Assembly (NCBI RefSeq): GCF_045310525.1
Contig: NZ_JBJHZY010000001.1
Coordinates: 1 to 64,000, forward strand
DNA length: 64,000 bases
Reading direction: 5' to 3'
Origin: Clostridium_AT radicumherbarum
Lineage (GTDB): Bacteria > Bacillota > Clostridia > Clostridiales > Clostridiaceae
Shown here one piece after another: positions 41,049-51,480 of this stretch. The notes below the pieces were generated by a model. The model saw nothing but the letters and a program-made list of their open reading frames with translations, made no database searches and was not told the origin of the DNA. Each line of letters begins with the position of its first letter. Position 1 is the first letter of the stretch. The position numbers were made by a program, and so were the translations under genes.

Positions 41049-44000
41049 ATGAAAAAACAAAATCGAATAAGAGGTTTAAGTATCTTGCTTACTTTCTTAT
41101 TCTTTCTCAATTCAAGCAGCACTGTATTTGCAGCTGCTGCAAACACCATAGCAAGCATTCCTGTAAAGGGTGAATACTATGGAAAGGACATAAATCAAAA
41201 TACAGATAAGGTTAATGTATTGCCGCAGGACACTTCTAAAGCGGTGAAAGCTCTTAGAAAACCACAGGTAAACAAAGCACAAATAAAATCGAATTACAGT
41301 AAAGACAAGGAAAAGTTAGAAAAGAGAACAGAGAATAGTAAAACCTATAAGCTTGATGCAAACCATGACGTAACAGAGGTATATCTTGATAAAATACATT
41401 ACAAAGATAAAAATGGGAACCTTCAAGATATAGATAATACTCTTGTAGGAAAAGGAAAAAGTAGTACAGAATACTATGAAAATAAAGCTAATGACTTTAC
41501 GACTACCCTTCCTGCCTTAATGGATAAGGATAATGGGGTAACCATGAGCAAGGACGGATATTCCCTAACCCTATACCCTTATGAGGGCGACTTTAGTAAA
41601 AGTGCAGTAAATGAAAACGCTATACTTTTTAATGATGTATTTGAAGGTATAGACTATCAATATACAGTACAGAACACGAGTTTAAAGGAAGATATAATAC
41701 TAAATCACTATGTGGATAAAAATGAATTTAAATATTATATATCAGCAAAAGGTTTGACATTAAAAGAAGAGTCAAATACAATAGCGGCTTATGCAAAGGA
41801 TAATGACAAGCCTCTATTCATTATAAATGCACCTATAATGACAGATGCCGCAGGAAAAGTTAATACTGATCTTCAAATTCATCTAGATAAGAAGCTCTTC
41901 GGTAAAGACATTATTACTGTAACAGCAAATAAGGAATGGCTTCAAGATAAGGAAAGAGCTTATCCAGTAAAAGTGGATCCAGATATTGAAGCAATAACTA
42001 ACATACAATCAACTCACGTTGAGGAATCCAACCCTAGTGAAAGATATTTTGGGAATGGCTTCTTATATGTAGGTAATGAAACTGGGGAATTGTCTAAAGT
42101 ACCGGGTGGTTTGGGACATACCCAATCATATTTAAAATTTCCAGTGAATATAACTCAAGACAAGAAAATAGTTTCAGCTACTTTAACTTTATATAGATAT
42201 ACAACTGGAACAGATGCTGCAAGAAATATTCAGCTTTGCAGCTTGGACCAACCAGTGGATTTAGTTGGCATGAGCTGGAGCAATAGACCAATGGAATATA
42301 CTAAGGTTGATACGCAGTCTGTTTCTGGTAATGCAACAAAAAGCAGTCCTCAACCAGTAGTTTGGAACATAACAAGCTTAGTGCAAAAATGGGCATTAGG
42401 TGCTCCAAATAATGGTGTAACTATTAAAACAGAAAATGATAACGATCCACCAGAAACTTTCTCTGGTGGTGTTAGTAATAACTGGTGCCAAGCTGCACCT
42501 TATGTTGAAATCACATCTGAATATAACAATCCTGTAGATACGCAGACTCCACTTGATTCTCCAAAAGTAAACCTAAGACCCTTGAGCAGGCATACAAGTG
42601 ATGGTTTATTAGCTCTAGATGGAGTATTTGCAGACGGTATAGCAAAACCTGGCTCAGCAGTAACCTACAGCTTAGAAGATGAAAGTCAATCTTATACTGG
42701 TACTGTTGATGCAGGCTACTCCTATAAGTATCCTAATAGCGACTTGCTTACAGGGACGCCTTACAGCGGCAGCATCTATAAGGATATAGTAAGTAATTGG
42801 CAGGCTTCAAATATTTTTAAAGGTTATTCCTTCAACACTTTATATAGCATTAAGGCTGTTGCAGAATTAAATGGAGTAAGCGGTGCACCAGGGTACAGCG
42901 ATAGTTTTCAAATTTATCAGGTACAAGCTAAGGATACAATTCCGTATATAGCTAATTTCTATGGTGTACCTGCAGCTACTATTGAGAAGGATAACAGTGT
43001 TAGAGACAGCCTTCTTATAGAAGGAAATACATTGTTTATTAGAAATCCTATGAAAAATCAAGGCAAAGCTTACACCCCTGCACCACTTAGTGATGAAAAA
43101 AAGAGGGAAATAGATAGTGCCCTTATGGGCAGAAACAAGCACTGCGTATATGGCTTTGAGCCTATAAACCTTATTACAGGAAACTTCTACTATAATGCAG
43201 TAGATGCTTCTGCAAGTGATTATAATGGGGATTTCTCTATTATAAGAACTTATAATGCCAAGGGAGAGCCACACGATGGCTACTTTGGAGTAAAGTGGGA
43301 TTTTAATTTTAATAAGTCCTTATCTCAGCTAAAAGATGGTACAATCATTTTCAATAAAGGGGATGGAAATGCTAATTACTACAGACCAAATGGTGATGGA
43401 AGCTATAATGGTCCTGTTGGTGATAATCTTAAGCTTACCTTAGTACAGGATGAAGCTATGCCTAGCATAGGTTATAAAATATCCGATGGACTAACAACTA
43501 TGCTATTTAACAAAATAGGGCTATTAGCTTCAGAAGCTGATGTAAAGGGGAATGCAACTAAGCTTACCTATGATGAGAACTATAAACTAACTAGCATAAC
43601 AACTCCTTCAGGTAAAGTATTTGGTATTGCTCTAGATGGACAGGGAAGAATAAGTACAATTACTCTTCCAGATACAAATACTCTTCATTACAGCTATGAT
43701 GATAACGGAAACTTAATTTCCTTTGTAGATGCCAAAGGCGGGGAAACAAAATATTTTTATGATGAAAAATCCAGGATGACTTATTTTACTGATCCTAAGG
43801 GAAATAAGGTAACCTCCAATGTTTATGACAGCGAGGACAGGGTAGTCAATCAAACAGATGCGGAAGGAAAGACAATTACAATAAATTACTATGATGGCTA
43901 TAACGAAGCTCTTGATGCCAACGGGAACAAAACACAATATTATTATGACTCAAGTTATAGAATAACAAAGGTCGTAAATCCTGATGGCACTGTAGAGCTT

Positions 44001-47000
44001 ACAACCTACGATGATAATAATAACGTAAAGACTAAAACTGATGCCTTAAAACATACTACTACCTTTGAATATGACAGCAGAGGCAACAAAACAAAGGAAA
44101 TACGCTTCGATGGAAAGGTCCAGTCCTACCAGTATGATGTAATGGATAATATGACCTCAATAACTGACTATTCAGGAAATACTTCTACTATGACCTATGA
44201 CACAAAAGGAAATCTTTTAAAGCTACAAAAACCGGAAAATAATAGCTATAGCTTTAATTATAATGATAATAATCAAGTTTCAACCATGGTGAATCCTGAA
44301 GGAAAGGTAACAAGCTATTATTATAATGGTGCAGACCTATCTAAAATTGTGGATGCAAAGGGAAATGCCTATAAGTACTATTACAATCCAATGGGAAAGG
44401 TTATAAGCATTGAGGACCCATTAGGTAAAATAACTAGAATGTCTTACAATGAGAGCGGTCAGGAATTAAGTACCTTACTTCCAAATGGTGCTAATTTAAC
44501 CTATGGCTATGATATTAATGGAAATAAAACATCAATTACAGATGGGAATAAAAAAGTCACAGCTTTTGAATACGATAAATTAAACAGGCTTTTTAAGGTT
44601 ACAGATGCCTTAGGAAACCTAACTCAATATTTTTATGACGGCAATGGCAACATGATTGAAGAGCTTAATCCTAGAGGCGGCAAGAAGCAATATGAATATG
44701 ACAGCTTAAATAGACTTGTAAAAGTAATTGATGAGGGTCAGGGAGTAACAACCTATGAGAGAGATGCTCTTGGGAATATTATTTCTTCAACAGACCCTAC
44801 TGGGAACAAATCCACCTTCACCTATAACTATGCTGTTAATAAAATAGAAAAGGCTGTAGGTGTTTTGGGACAAACCCTTCTTCATGAATATGATGCAGAG
44901 GGTAATTTAATAAAATTAACATTACCTGATGGAAATGTGGAGCAGTATAAATATGACAGCCTTTATAGACAAACACAATTTACAGACATAAATGGGCTTA
45001 TAACAAATACCACCTATGATCCAATGGGAAATGTTACTCAAATTAATGATAGTTTAAATAGAAAATATAATTATGAATATGATGAAAATGGCAATCTTAT
45101 TAAAACCATTGACCCTCTAGGCTATGAGAATAATTATACCTACGACAGCAGAAATTCATTAATTTCCAGTAAGGATGCTGCAGGAAATGTAACTAACTAC
45201 AGCTATACAGCCACTGGGAACTTAATGCAAACAACGGATGCCCTAGGAAACTCGAAGTCCTATGAGTACGATCTTAATGGAAATTTATTGTCGGAAACTT
45301 CACCAAATGGCTACAAGAAGCTTTACAGCTATGATGCACTAAATAGGCTGATCAGCGTAAAGGATCCATTAAACAATCTTACTCAGTACACTTATGACAA
45401 AGCAGGAAATGTTGATAAGATTATAGATTCACAAGGAAATGCCACAAGCTATGAATATACTGGGACAAACCTTCCTTCTAAGGTTACAGATGCCATAGGC
45501 AACGTACTCCAAATGAACTATGATAAGAATGGAAATGTGATTCAGCTTGTATATCCTAATGGAGATTCTTTATCAATGACCTATGATGGAGAAAATAGAT
45601 TGCTTTCTTCCACAGATCCAGCTGGCTTAAAAAAGAGCTATGAATATGATATTATGGGTAAACTTACAAAGCAGGCAGACAATGCCGGCAATGAAATTCA
45701 AGACTCCTATGATAGCTTTGGAAGACTAATTCAGCAGAAGGATATAATGGGAAGAACAATTAAATATGGTTATGATTTAGCAGGTTCAATTATTTCTAAG
45801 GTTGATATTGATGGGAATACTACAGCCTATGCCTATGATAAGAAAAATAGAGTTATAAATATTACAGACCCTGAAGGCAAGATTACTTCACTTAATTATG
45901 ATGGTCTTGATAGATTAACTCAAAAGCAAGAACCTGGAGATAAAAAATATACCTATGAATATGACAATATTGGCAATTTAATTAAAACTATTGATCCCTT
46001 GAACAATGCCACAGGTTACAAGTATGATAAGGACGGAAACCTTACTGAAGTTACAAATTCCAAAGGCAGCAGCAAGACATATGGATATGATGCCTTAGAC
46101 AGGCTTACAAGCTTCAAGGATGAAAGAGGAAATATAAACAGCTTTACCTATGATGGAAGAGGAAGCCTTATAAAGGTACAGGATGCCATGGGAGGTATTA
46201 CTCAATTCAAATATGATGCCTTAAACAGGCTTCAAATGAAGGTAGATGCCTTAGGCTTTGACACACAATATCAGTATGATAACCTTAATAATTTAACAGC
46301 TGTAGTTGACGCAAAAGGTAATAAGACAAGCTATGAATACAACAAGCATGGGCTTACTACAAATATAACAGATCCGCTTAAGGGTGAAACACAGTTCCAG
46401 TACGACTTAAACGATATGCTTATAAAACAGATTAACCCTATGGGAGAAACTTACAGCTATAGCTATGATAAGGTTCATAGAATAGCCTCCATAACAGATC
46501 CAGAAGGCTATATGAAGAGCTTTAACTACAGCAGCCTAGGAAACTTAGAAAAGGAGTATGACTCTGCAGGAAATACTACTACCTATACCTATGATAAGAT
46601 GCACAGGCTTTTATCAGAGCAAAACACTGCAGGATATGTTACCAGCTACAGCTATGATTCAATTGGAAACCTTAATTCTGTTAAGGAGCCAAACGGAAAC
46701 ATAAGCTTATATGAATACGATGCCTTAGACAGAGTTAACAAAACCGTAGATCCAGAAGGAAAGGCAACAACCTTCGAATATGATTCTTTGGGCAATATAG
46801 TAAAGGTTGTTAAACCTGGAAGCCAGGAATACAAATTCACCTACGATGAGGCAAACAATCTTTCAAGTATGGTAAACCCACTAGGGGAAACTACAAGTTA
46901 TACCTATAACAAAAATAATATGCTGACAACTGAAACTAATCCAATGGGAAGCAAAACTACCTACAGCTATAATGCCTTAAATATGCTTACTCAAGTTAGT

Positions 47001-50000
47001 AATCCATTGGGGTATGTCACAAAGTACAGCTATGACAAGAATAAAAATTTAGCCTCTGTAACAGATGAAAATAACAACAAAACTTCTTATGATTATGATG
47101 AGCTAAATAGGCTGATAAAGGTAACGGATCCTTTAAATCAGGAAACAAAATATGGCTATGATAAATCAAGTAACCTTATATCCGTAATAAACGGCAATGG
47201 AAATGAGACTAAATATTCCTATGATAAGGTTGGAAGAGTTACATCAGTTACAAACCCACTGGGAGAAAGTGAAAGCTACAGCTACAACCCAATAGGTACA
47301 GTAGCAAGCTACATGAAGCCTGATGGCAGTAAAATAAGCTATAACTACGATATATTAAATAGGCTTGTAGCTAAGAAATACAGTGATAACAGTGGACAGC
47401 AGCTTGATAATAAAACTGTAAGCTACAAGTATGACATAATGGGAAATCCTATAGAGATGAAGGGAGAAGAAGGCACTACAAGCTATCAGTATGATAAGCT
47501 GAATAGACTTCAAAATGTGAGCTTTGCCACAGGAGAAAACGTTAAATACTTGTATGATGAGCTTGGAAGAAAGTCAGAGATTATTTACCCTGATGGAAAA
47601 TATGTAAAATATAACTACGATGGTATAAACAGATTGAATTATGTGGAAAACTGGAAGGGTGAAAAGACCTATTATAGCTATGATGGAGCAGGTAGAAGAG
47701 TTGCAGCAATTCTTCCAAATGGCACAAAGGTAAGCTATATATATGATGCAGCAAACAGACTCACTAAGCTTGTTAACTCAGACAAGAATGGAAGCCCAAT
47801 ATCTACCTACGAATATACCTACGATAATGCAGGAAACATAGTAGGCGAGAAGCTTACCTGTAAGGAAAATAGCTATACAAGAACCTACAGCTATGATGCT
47901 TCCAATGAAATTATTGGCTTTACAGAACAAGAAGTAGATGAAGACGGTACAGCCCAAGTAAAGAGCTACAATTACAGCTATGACAAGGATGGAAACAGAA
48001 TAGCTGTAAGTGTAAAGGATGGGGATTCACAAAATACTACAAGCTATAAATACAATGAAGCAGATGAGTTAGTTAGTGAAACCAAAGACGGCGATGGAAG
48101 CATAAAGTATGAGTATGATAAAAACGGAAACAGACTCCGAAAGATTATGCCAGGTCAGAAAATTGAGTATTATGAATATGACCTTGAAAACAGACTGCTT
48201 CAAATAACAAATCCAAGCGGAGAAGTATTAACCTTCGGTTATGACAGTGATGGAAATAGGCTATTCTCAACTTATGGTATATACTTCAAGCCTCAGAAGG
48301 GTGTAGAAGAAGATAAACCAAAGGATGTGGACACTAGCAATGGATCGGAAGCTGGAACAGCAGGAACTGGAACAGAAGTAAATATGCCATCATCCACATC
48401 AAAGAATAATAAAGCAGAGGCACCTTCATCAAAAAATAATACACCTGCTTCAACTACTAAGTCTAATACTGCACTAGCTGCTAATACTAATGCTAACTCT
48501 TCAAACAGTGAAGCAAAGGGCAGCCCAATTGCTTCAGCAAATGGTGCAGCAAATAATACAGCTGCCTCAGAAAATGAACAGCAGAAGCAAAGTGTTAATA
48601 CAAAGGCTCCAGATAAGAAGGCTTCACCAGAAGTTAAAACTGAAAATAAATCCTTCATACAAAAGTTTGTGCAAACAGTAAAGGAAGGTTTCATCAAATT
48701 TACTTCCATGGTTTCACAAGGGATAAAGAAAGCAGCAGAAGCCATAGCTAACTTCTTCAAGCAATTATTTGGAGTAAGCAAGGTAAAGGCAAAGGAAATG
48801 TCCTTTGTTTATGCAGAAAAGCTTGAAAGCAGCAATGGAAATGGAAATAGCAGAAGTAATGGTAGTGATAAAGATAAAAGCAATAATGGAAATGGCAATG
48901 GTAATGGCAGCAGTGGGAGCAATGGTAATGGAAATGGCAACGGAAACGGCAACAGCAATAACAATGGCAATAATGGCAATGGAAATGGCAATAGTGGTAA
49001 TAATGGTAATGGTAATGGAAACGGCAATCACGGCAGCAATAATGGCAACAATGGTCTTCACCTAGGCTGGTACAAGAGGCCAGATCATCCACAAAACCCA
49101 GGGAACCAAGATCCGCTGGACAATACAAGTAATTATGAGATAATTAATTATGTAAATGACATATCTCTAGCAAATCCGCAGGTACTAATGACCTCCGATA
49201 AGAACGGAAACTACACAGAGGCATACACCTATGGATTAGACAGAATATCCGCTGATAATCTTACAGCTGATGATTCAGGAAAAAATAATCCTCTATACTA
49301 CTTATATGATGGCCGGGGAAGTGTGGGACAGGTTATTAACAGTAGTGGTGAAGTAAAAAACAGCTACAGCTATGATCCCTTTGGAGTTACAGACCATGAT
49401 GGACCTTTAGGAAACAGCAAGGCCCATTATCAGGACTACTTTGGCTTCAATGGAGAAGAGTATAATAATATTAGTGGTCTGCAGTACTTAAGAGCAAGAT
49501 ACTATGAAGCAGACAGCGGCAGGTTTTTAACTAGAGACAGCTATATGGGTAATATAATGAACCCTCTTAGCTTAAATAGGTATGATTATGCATTGAACAA
49601 TCCAGTTATGAACATAGATCCAAGCGGAAACATGGCATTAGCCATTAATGATGATGGCGTTGCAGCAGCAAGCAGCTATGGAATGCTAAGAAATGGGTCC
49701 AGCGGCAAAGATGTAGCACTGCTTCAGACAATGTTAAGTGCAGCAGGCTTTAACCCAGGTACAATAGACGGTATGTTTGGAAACAATACAGAAAAAGCTG
49801 TACGTGCATATCAAGCAAGTAAAGGCCTCTCCGTAGATGGTATAGTAGGAAACCAGACTTGGGGAGCACTACGAGGAGTAGGAACAGCCTCATCAACAGC
49901 TTCAAATAGTGCTGCACTACCAATGCTGAAAAAAGGCTCAACTGACACAGACACCATAAAAAAGCTTCAGAAGGCTCTTATAGCACAACATTATGATTTA

Positions 50001-50822
50001 GGTCCCTCAGGTGCTGATGGGATATTTGGAAATAAGACAGAGCAAGCAGTATTGAACTTCCAGTGGAGTAAAAACTTAAGTGTAGACGGTATAGTTGGCA
50101 GCCAGACCTGGGGAGCATTACTAGGACAGAGTAAAGCCTGTGATGGTAAGGATTATATAGGTAGCCAGGGGACGGGTAATTCTGGTCATATCACACAAAG
50201 CACGTATAATAATACAGCTTCCGCTGATGAAATAATTACTATTATGTCTAACCGTGGGTATCCAATAACCTACACAAGAGGACAGTGGGAGATTGCTGGA
50301 GAAATAATAACAGCAGGTGCTGTGTTAGGAACGATAGCTAGTATTACTGATCTTTATGTAGCAGGTGGTTTGACAGCTTTAAAAGATAAGATACTATCAA
50401 TATTCAATAAGGGGGCGGGTGAAGCTGTTGCTGAGGATACTGTTATACCTTATAATGAGTATGAAAATATTTATAATAGTTCCCTTCATAATGGTTTTAA
50501 CAGCAATGATATTATGCTTGGGAAGTATGATGGAGGCAGTCCAACAAATTATATAAATCAAGCAAAGAATTTAGGATATAAATATTTTGATTTAGGTGAA
50601 GACTGGGGGGCCGTCCAACAAAAATATAATTTAACTGATTCTGATATGTTTAAGTTATTTAATGAATCATTTTTGGATGACGGTATTAACTCAGGTAGTA
50701 CATTTCATTTTTCCCAGAATCCTATTGGCGATACGGGAGCTTTAGGAGAAGAATTAAATTATCTTATGCAAAATGGGTATAAATATGACCCGAGCACTAT
50801 GATAGCAAATCTAATAAATTAA
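41049..50822 (+). CDS. Giant secreted RHS/YD-repeat polymorphic toxin
   Basis: 3257 residues. A signal peptide covers residues 1 to about 28 (ending VFA). Then come a DNRLRE-like region (about 318-488), a LysM-like segment (about 620-665), a DUF6531-like entry to the RHS part (EPINLITGNFYY, about 700), a very long array of YD repeats (about 838-2400), a Ser/Asn/Ala linker with an amphipathic stretch (about 2534-2577), a Gly/Asn tract (about 2594-2668), the RHS core ending YDYALNNPVMNIDPSGN (about 2711-2863), two peptidoglycan-binding domains (about 2878-2942 and 2958-3028) and a variable tip of about 230 residues. The YD array should form a shell that encloses the tip. The tip carries MLGKYDGGSP, YFDLGEDW and FHFSQNPIGD; its activity is unknown. 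GGGGGTTATC precedes the ATG. Confidence 0.93.
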   Translation: MKKQNRIRGLSILLTFLFFLNSSSTVFAAAANTIASIPVKGEYYGKDINQNTDKVNVLPQDTSKAVKALRKPQVNKAQIKSNYSKDKEKLEKRTENSKTYKLDANHDVTEVYLDKIHYKDKNGNLQDIDNTLVGKGKSSTEYYENKANDFTTTLPALMDKDNGVTMSKDGYSLTLYPYEGDFSKSAVNENAILFNDVFEGIDYQYTVQNTSLKEDIILNHYVDKNEFKYYISAKGLTLKEESNTIAAYAKDNDKPLFIINAPIMTDAAGKVNTDLQIHLDKKLFGKDIITVTANKEWLQDKERAYPVKVDPDIEAITNIQSTHVEESNPSERYFGNGFLYVGNETGELSKVPGGLGHTQSYLKFPVNITQDKKIVSATLTLYRYTTGTDAARNIQLCSLDQPVDLVGMSWSNRPMEYTKVDTQSVSGNATKSSPQPVVWNITSLVQKWALGAPNNGVTIKTENDNDPPETFSGGVSNNWCQAAPYVEITSEYNNPVDTQTPLDSPKVNLRPLSRHTSDGLLALDGVFADGIAKPGSAVTYSLEDESQSYTGTVDAGYSYKYPNSDLLTGTPYSGSIYKDIVSNWQASNIFKGYSFNTLYSIKAVAELNGVSGAPGYSDSFQIYQVQAKDTIPYIANFYGVPAATIEKDNSVRDSLLIEGNTLFIRNPMKNQGKAYTPAPLSDEKKREIDSALMGRNKHCVYGFEPINLITGNFYYNAVDASASDYNGDFSIIRTYNAKGEPHDGYFGVKWDFNFNKSLSQLKDGTIIFNKGDGNANYYRPNGDGSYNGPVGDNLKLTLVQDEAMPSIGYKISDGLTTMLFNKIGLLASEADVKGNATKLTYDENYKLTSITTPSGKVFGIALDGQGRISTITLPDTNTLHYSYDDNGNLISFVDAKGGETKYFYDEKSRMTYFTDPKGNKVTSNVYDSEDRVVNQTDAEGKTITINYYDGYNEALDANGNKTQYYYDSSYRITKVVNPDGTVELTTYDDNNNVKTKTDALKHTTTFEYDSRGNKTKEIRFDGKVQSYQYDVMDNMTSITDYSGNTSTMTYDTKGNLLKLQKPENNSYSFNYNDNNQVSTMVNPEGKVTSYYYNGADLSKIVDAKGNAYKYYYNPMGKVISIEDPLGKITRMSYNESGQELSTLLPNGANLTYGYDINGNKTSITDGNKKVTAFEYDKLNRLFKVTDALGNLTQYFYDGNGNMIEELNPRGGKKQYEYDSLNRLVKVIDEGQGVTTYERDALGNIISSTDPTGNKSTFTYNYAVNKIEKAVGVLGQTLLHEYDAEGNLIKLTLPDGNVEQYKYDSLYRQTQFTDINGLITNTTYDPMGNVTQINDSLNRKYNYEYDENGNLIKTIDPLGYENNYTYDSRNSLISSKDAAGNVTNYSYTATGNLMQTTDALGNSKSYEYDLNGNLLSETSPNGYKKLYSYDALNRLISVKDPLNNLTQYTYDKAGNVDKIIDSQGNATSYEYTGTNLPSKVTDAIGNVLQMNYDKNGNVIQLVYPNGDSLSMTYDGENRLLSSTDPAGLKKSYEYDIMGKLTKQADNAGNEIQDSYDSFGRLIQQKDIMGRTIKYGYDLAGSIISKVDIDGNTTAYAYDKKNRVINITDPEGKITSLNYDGLDRLTQKQEPGDKKYTYEYDNIGNLIKTIDPLNNATGYKYDKDGNLTEVTNSKGSSKTYGYDALDRLTSFKDERGNINSFTYDGRGSLIKVQDAMGGITQFKYDALNRLQMKVDALGFDTQYQYDNLNNLTAVVDAKGNKTSYEYNKHGLTTNITDPLKGETQFQYDLNDMLIKQINPMGETYSYSYDKVHRIASITDPEGYMKSFNYSSLGNLEKEYDSAGNTTTYTYDKMHRLLSEQNTAGYVTSYSYDSIGNLNSVKEPNGNISLYEYDALDRVNKTVDPEGKATTFEYDSLGNIVKVVKPGSQEYKFTYDEANNLSSMVNPLGETTSYTYNKNNMLTTETNPMGSKTTYSYNALNMLTQVSNPLGYVTKYSYDKNKNLASVTDENNNKTSYDYDELNRLIKVTDPLNQETKYGYDKSSNLISVINGNGNETKYSYDKVGRVTSVTNPLGESESYSYNPIGTVASYMKPDGSKISYNYDILNRLVAKKYSDNSGQQLDNKTVSYKYDIMGNPIEMKGEEGTTSYQYDKLNRLQNVSFATGENVKYLYDELGRKSEIIYPDGKYVKYNYDGINRLNYVENWKGEKTYYSYDGAGRRVAAILPNGTKVSYIYDAANRLTKLVNSDKNGSPISTYEYTYDNAGNIVGEKLTCKENSYTRTYSYDASNEIIGFTEQEVDEDGTAQVKSYNYSYDKDGNRIAVSVKDGDSQNTTSYKYNEADELVSETKDGDGSIKYEYDKNGNRLRKIMPGQKIEYYEYDLENRLLQITNPSGEVLTFGYDSDGNRLFSTYGIYFKPQKGVEEDKPKDVDTSNGSEAGTAGTGTEVNMPSSTSKNNKAEAPSSKNNTPASTTKSNTALAANTNANSSNSEAKGSPIASANGAANNTAASENEQQKQSVNTKAPDKKASPEVKTENKSFIQKFVQTVKEGFIKFTSMVSQGIKKAAEAIANFFKQLFGVSKVKAKEMSFVYAEKLESSNGNGNSRSNGSDKDKSNNGNGNGNGSSGSNGNGNGNGNGNSNNNGNNGNGNGNSGNNGNGNGNGNHGSNNGNNGLHLGWYKRPDHPQNPGNQDPLDNTSNYEIINYVNDISLANPQVLMTSDKNGNYTEAYTYGLDRISADNLTADDSGKNNPLYYLYDGRGSVGQVINSSGEVKNSYSYDPFGVTDHDGPLGNSKAHYQDYFGFNGEEYNNISGLQYLRARYYEADSGRFLTRDSYMGNIMNPLSLNRYDYALNNPVMNIDPSGNMALAINDDGVAAASSYGMLRNGSSGKDVALLQTMLSAAGFNPGTIDGMFGNNTEKAVRAYQASKGLSVDGIVGNQTWGALRGVGTASSTASNSAALPMLKKGSTDTDTIKKLQKALIAQHYDLGPSGADGIFGNKTEQAVLNFQWSKNLSVDGIVGSQTWGALLGQSKACDGKDYIGSQGTGNSGHITQSTYNNTASADEIITIMSNRGYPITYTRGQWEIAGEIITAGAVLGTIASITDLYVAGGLTALKDKILSIFNKGAGEAVAEDTVIPYNEYENIYNSSLHNGFNSNDIMLGKYDGGSPTNYINQAKNLGYKYFDLGEDWGAVQQKYNLTDSDMFKLFNESFLDDGINSGSTFHFSQNPIGDTGALGEELNYLMQNGYKYDPSTMIANLIN
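48829..49050 (+). repeat. Low-complexity Gly/Asn-coding tract in the RHS gene
   Basis: About 220 nt made of ggaaatggcaat-like hexamer and dodecamer repeats, coding almost only Gly, Asn and Ser. It separates the YD array from the RHS core and probably forms a flexible linker. Such tracts easily change length by slippage. Confidence 0.9.
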
Positions 50823-50837
50823 TAAAGGAGTTTCTAA

Positions 50838-51170
50838 ATGATTACTAAAATAAATTTGGATGAATTATACGCTTTAGTTAAAGAATTTTATGGAAATAAG
50901 GTAAAAATGCTTTATCAGAATTCAGAAAAAAGAGAAATTGCTTGTATATTATACAATGCTTTTGAAGTGCATTTTTCGTTAGATGAAAGAACAAATTGCT
51001 TTGGAGCCGGAATAGTTATTGGTGAGAGCAAGATAAGTCATGAAGTGCTACCTAATGAAAAAATTAGTCTTAATTCTGATAAAAATTCAATCACTAATAG
51101 CTTACAAATTATTGACAAATATTGTAGGCTTAGGCTGCCAGATAAATTTCTTAAATATCACGGATGGTAA
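50838..51170 (+). CDS. Probable immunity protein for the RHS toxin tip
   Basis: A 110-residue, soluble, unrecognised protein 15 nt after the toxin stop, with AAAGGAG before its ATG. In polymorphic toxin loci the gene directly after the tip encodes the matching immunity protein, so this role is inferred from position alone. It has no signal peptide, which fits protection in the cytoplasm. Confidence 0.65.
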   Translation: MITKINLDELYALVKEFYGNKVKMLYQNSEKREIACILYNAFEVHFSLDERTNCFGAGIVIGESKISHEVLPNEKISLNSDKNSITNSLQIIDKYCRLRLPDKFLKYHGW

Positions 51171-51480
51171 TTTAAGTATAAAGTTTGTAGGGAAAACTTA
51201 AATGCTTTTAAATTCATCTACAGAGCCGAAATCTGCGCCGGTATTAAATGGCTAATTTATCGTATTACTTGGCATTTTTTTATGGTTGCAGCACCCTAAA
51301 CATCACCGTAACCCAGATTACATCACCGTTTTTAAAACGCCTTCAAAGCCCCGCACTGCCAGACATTGTTAATGCACAGGTACGTTTATAGTGCCTGTGT
51401 ATTAACTCGCTTTTTAAAATTAAATTAAAACTGATATGGAAGTCTGAGATTTGAAACTGGTATTTTTTTAATCCTCATCA
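51171..51480. other. Gene-free spacer with repeats and a hairpin
   Basis: No gene is seen. The part 51230-51420 is richer in G/C than its surroundings. acatcaccgt occurs twice (51300 and 51320), and aatgcacaggtac (51371-51383) pairs with gtgcctgtgtatt (51391-51403) over 13 bp with two G-T pairs, with five Ts at 51411-51415. It may be a remnant of inserted DNA plus a terminator-like hairpin. Confidence 0.4.

Noticed and set aside
48757..49128. Several frames opposite or parallel to the Gly/Asn tract
   Set aside because: They arise from the simple repeat in the RHS gene, read in other frames as Cys/His/Tyr-, Leu/Pro- or Met/Ala-rich strings.
41049..50822. CRISPR array or tandem DNA repeat in the RHS gene
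   Set aside because: The periodicity is at the protein level (YD repeats) with divergent codons; there are no uniform repeats or spacers. No CRISPR array was seen anywhere in the window.
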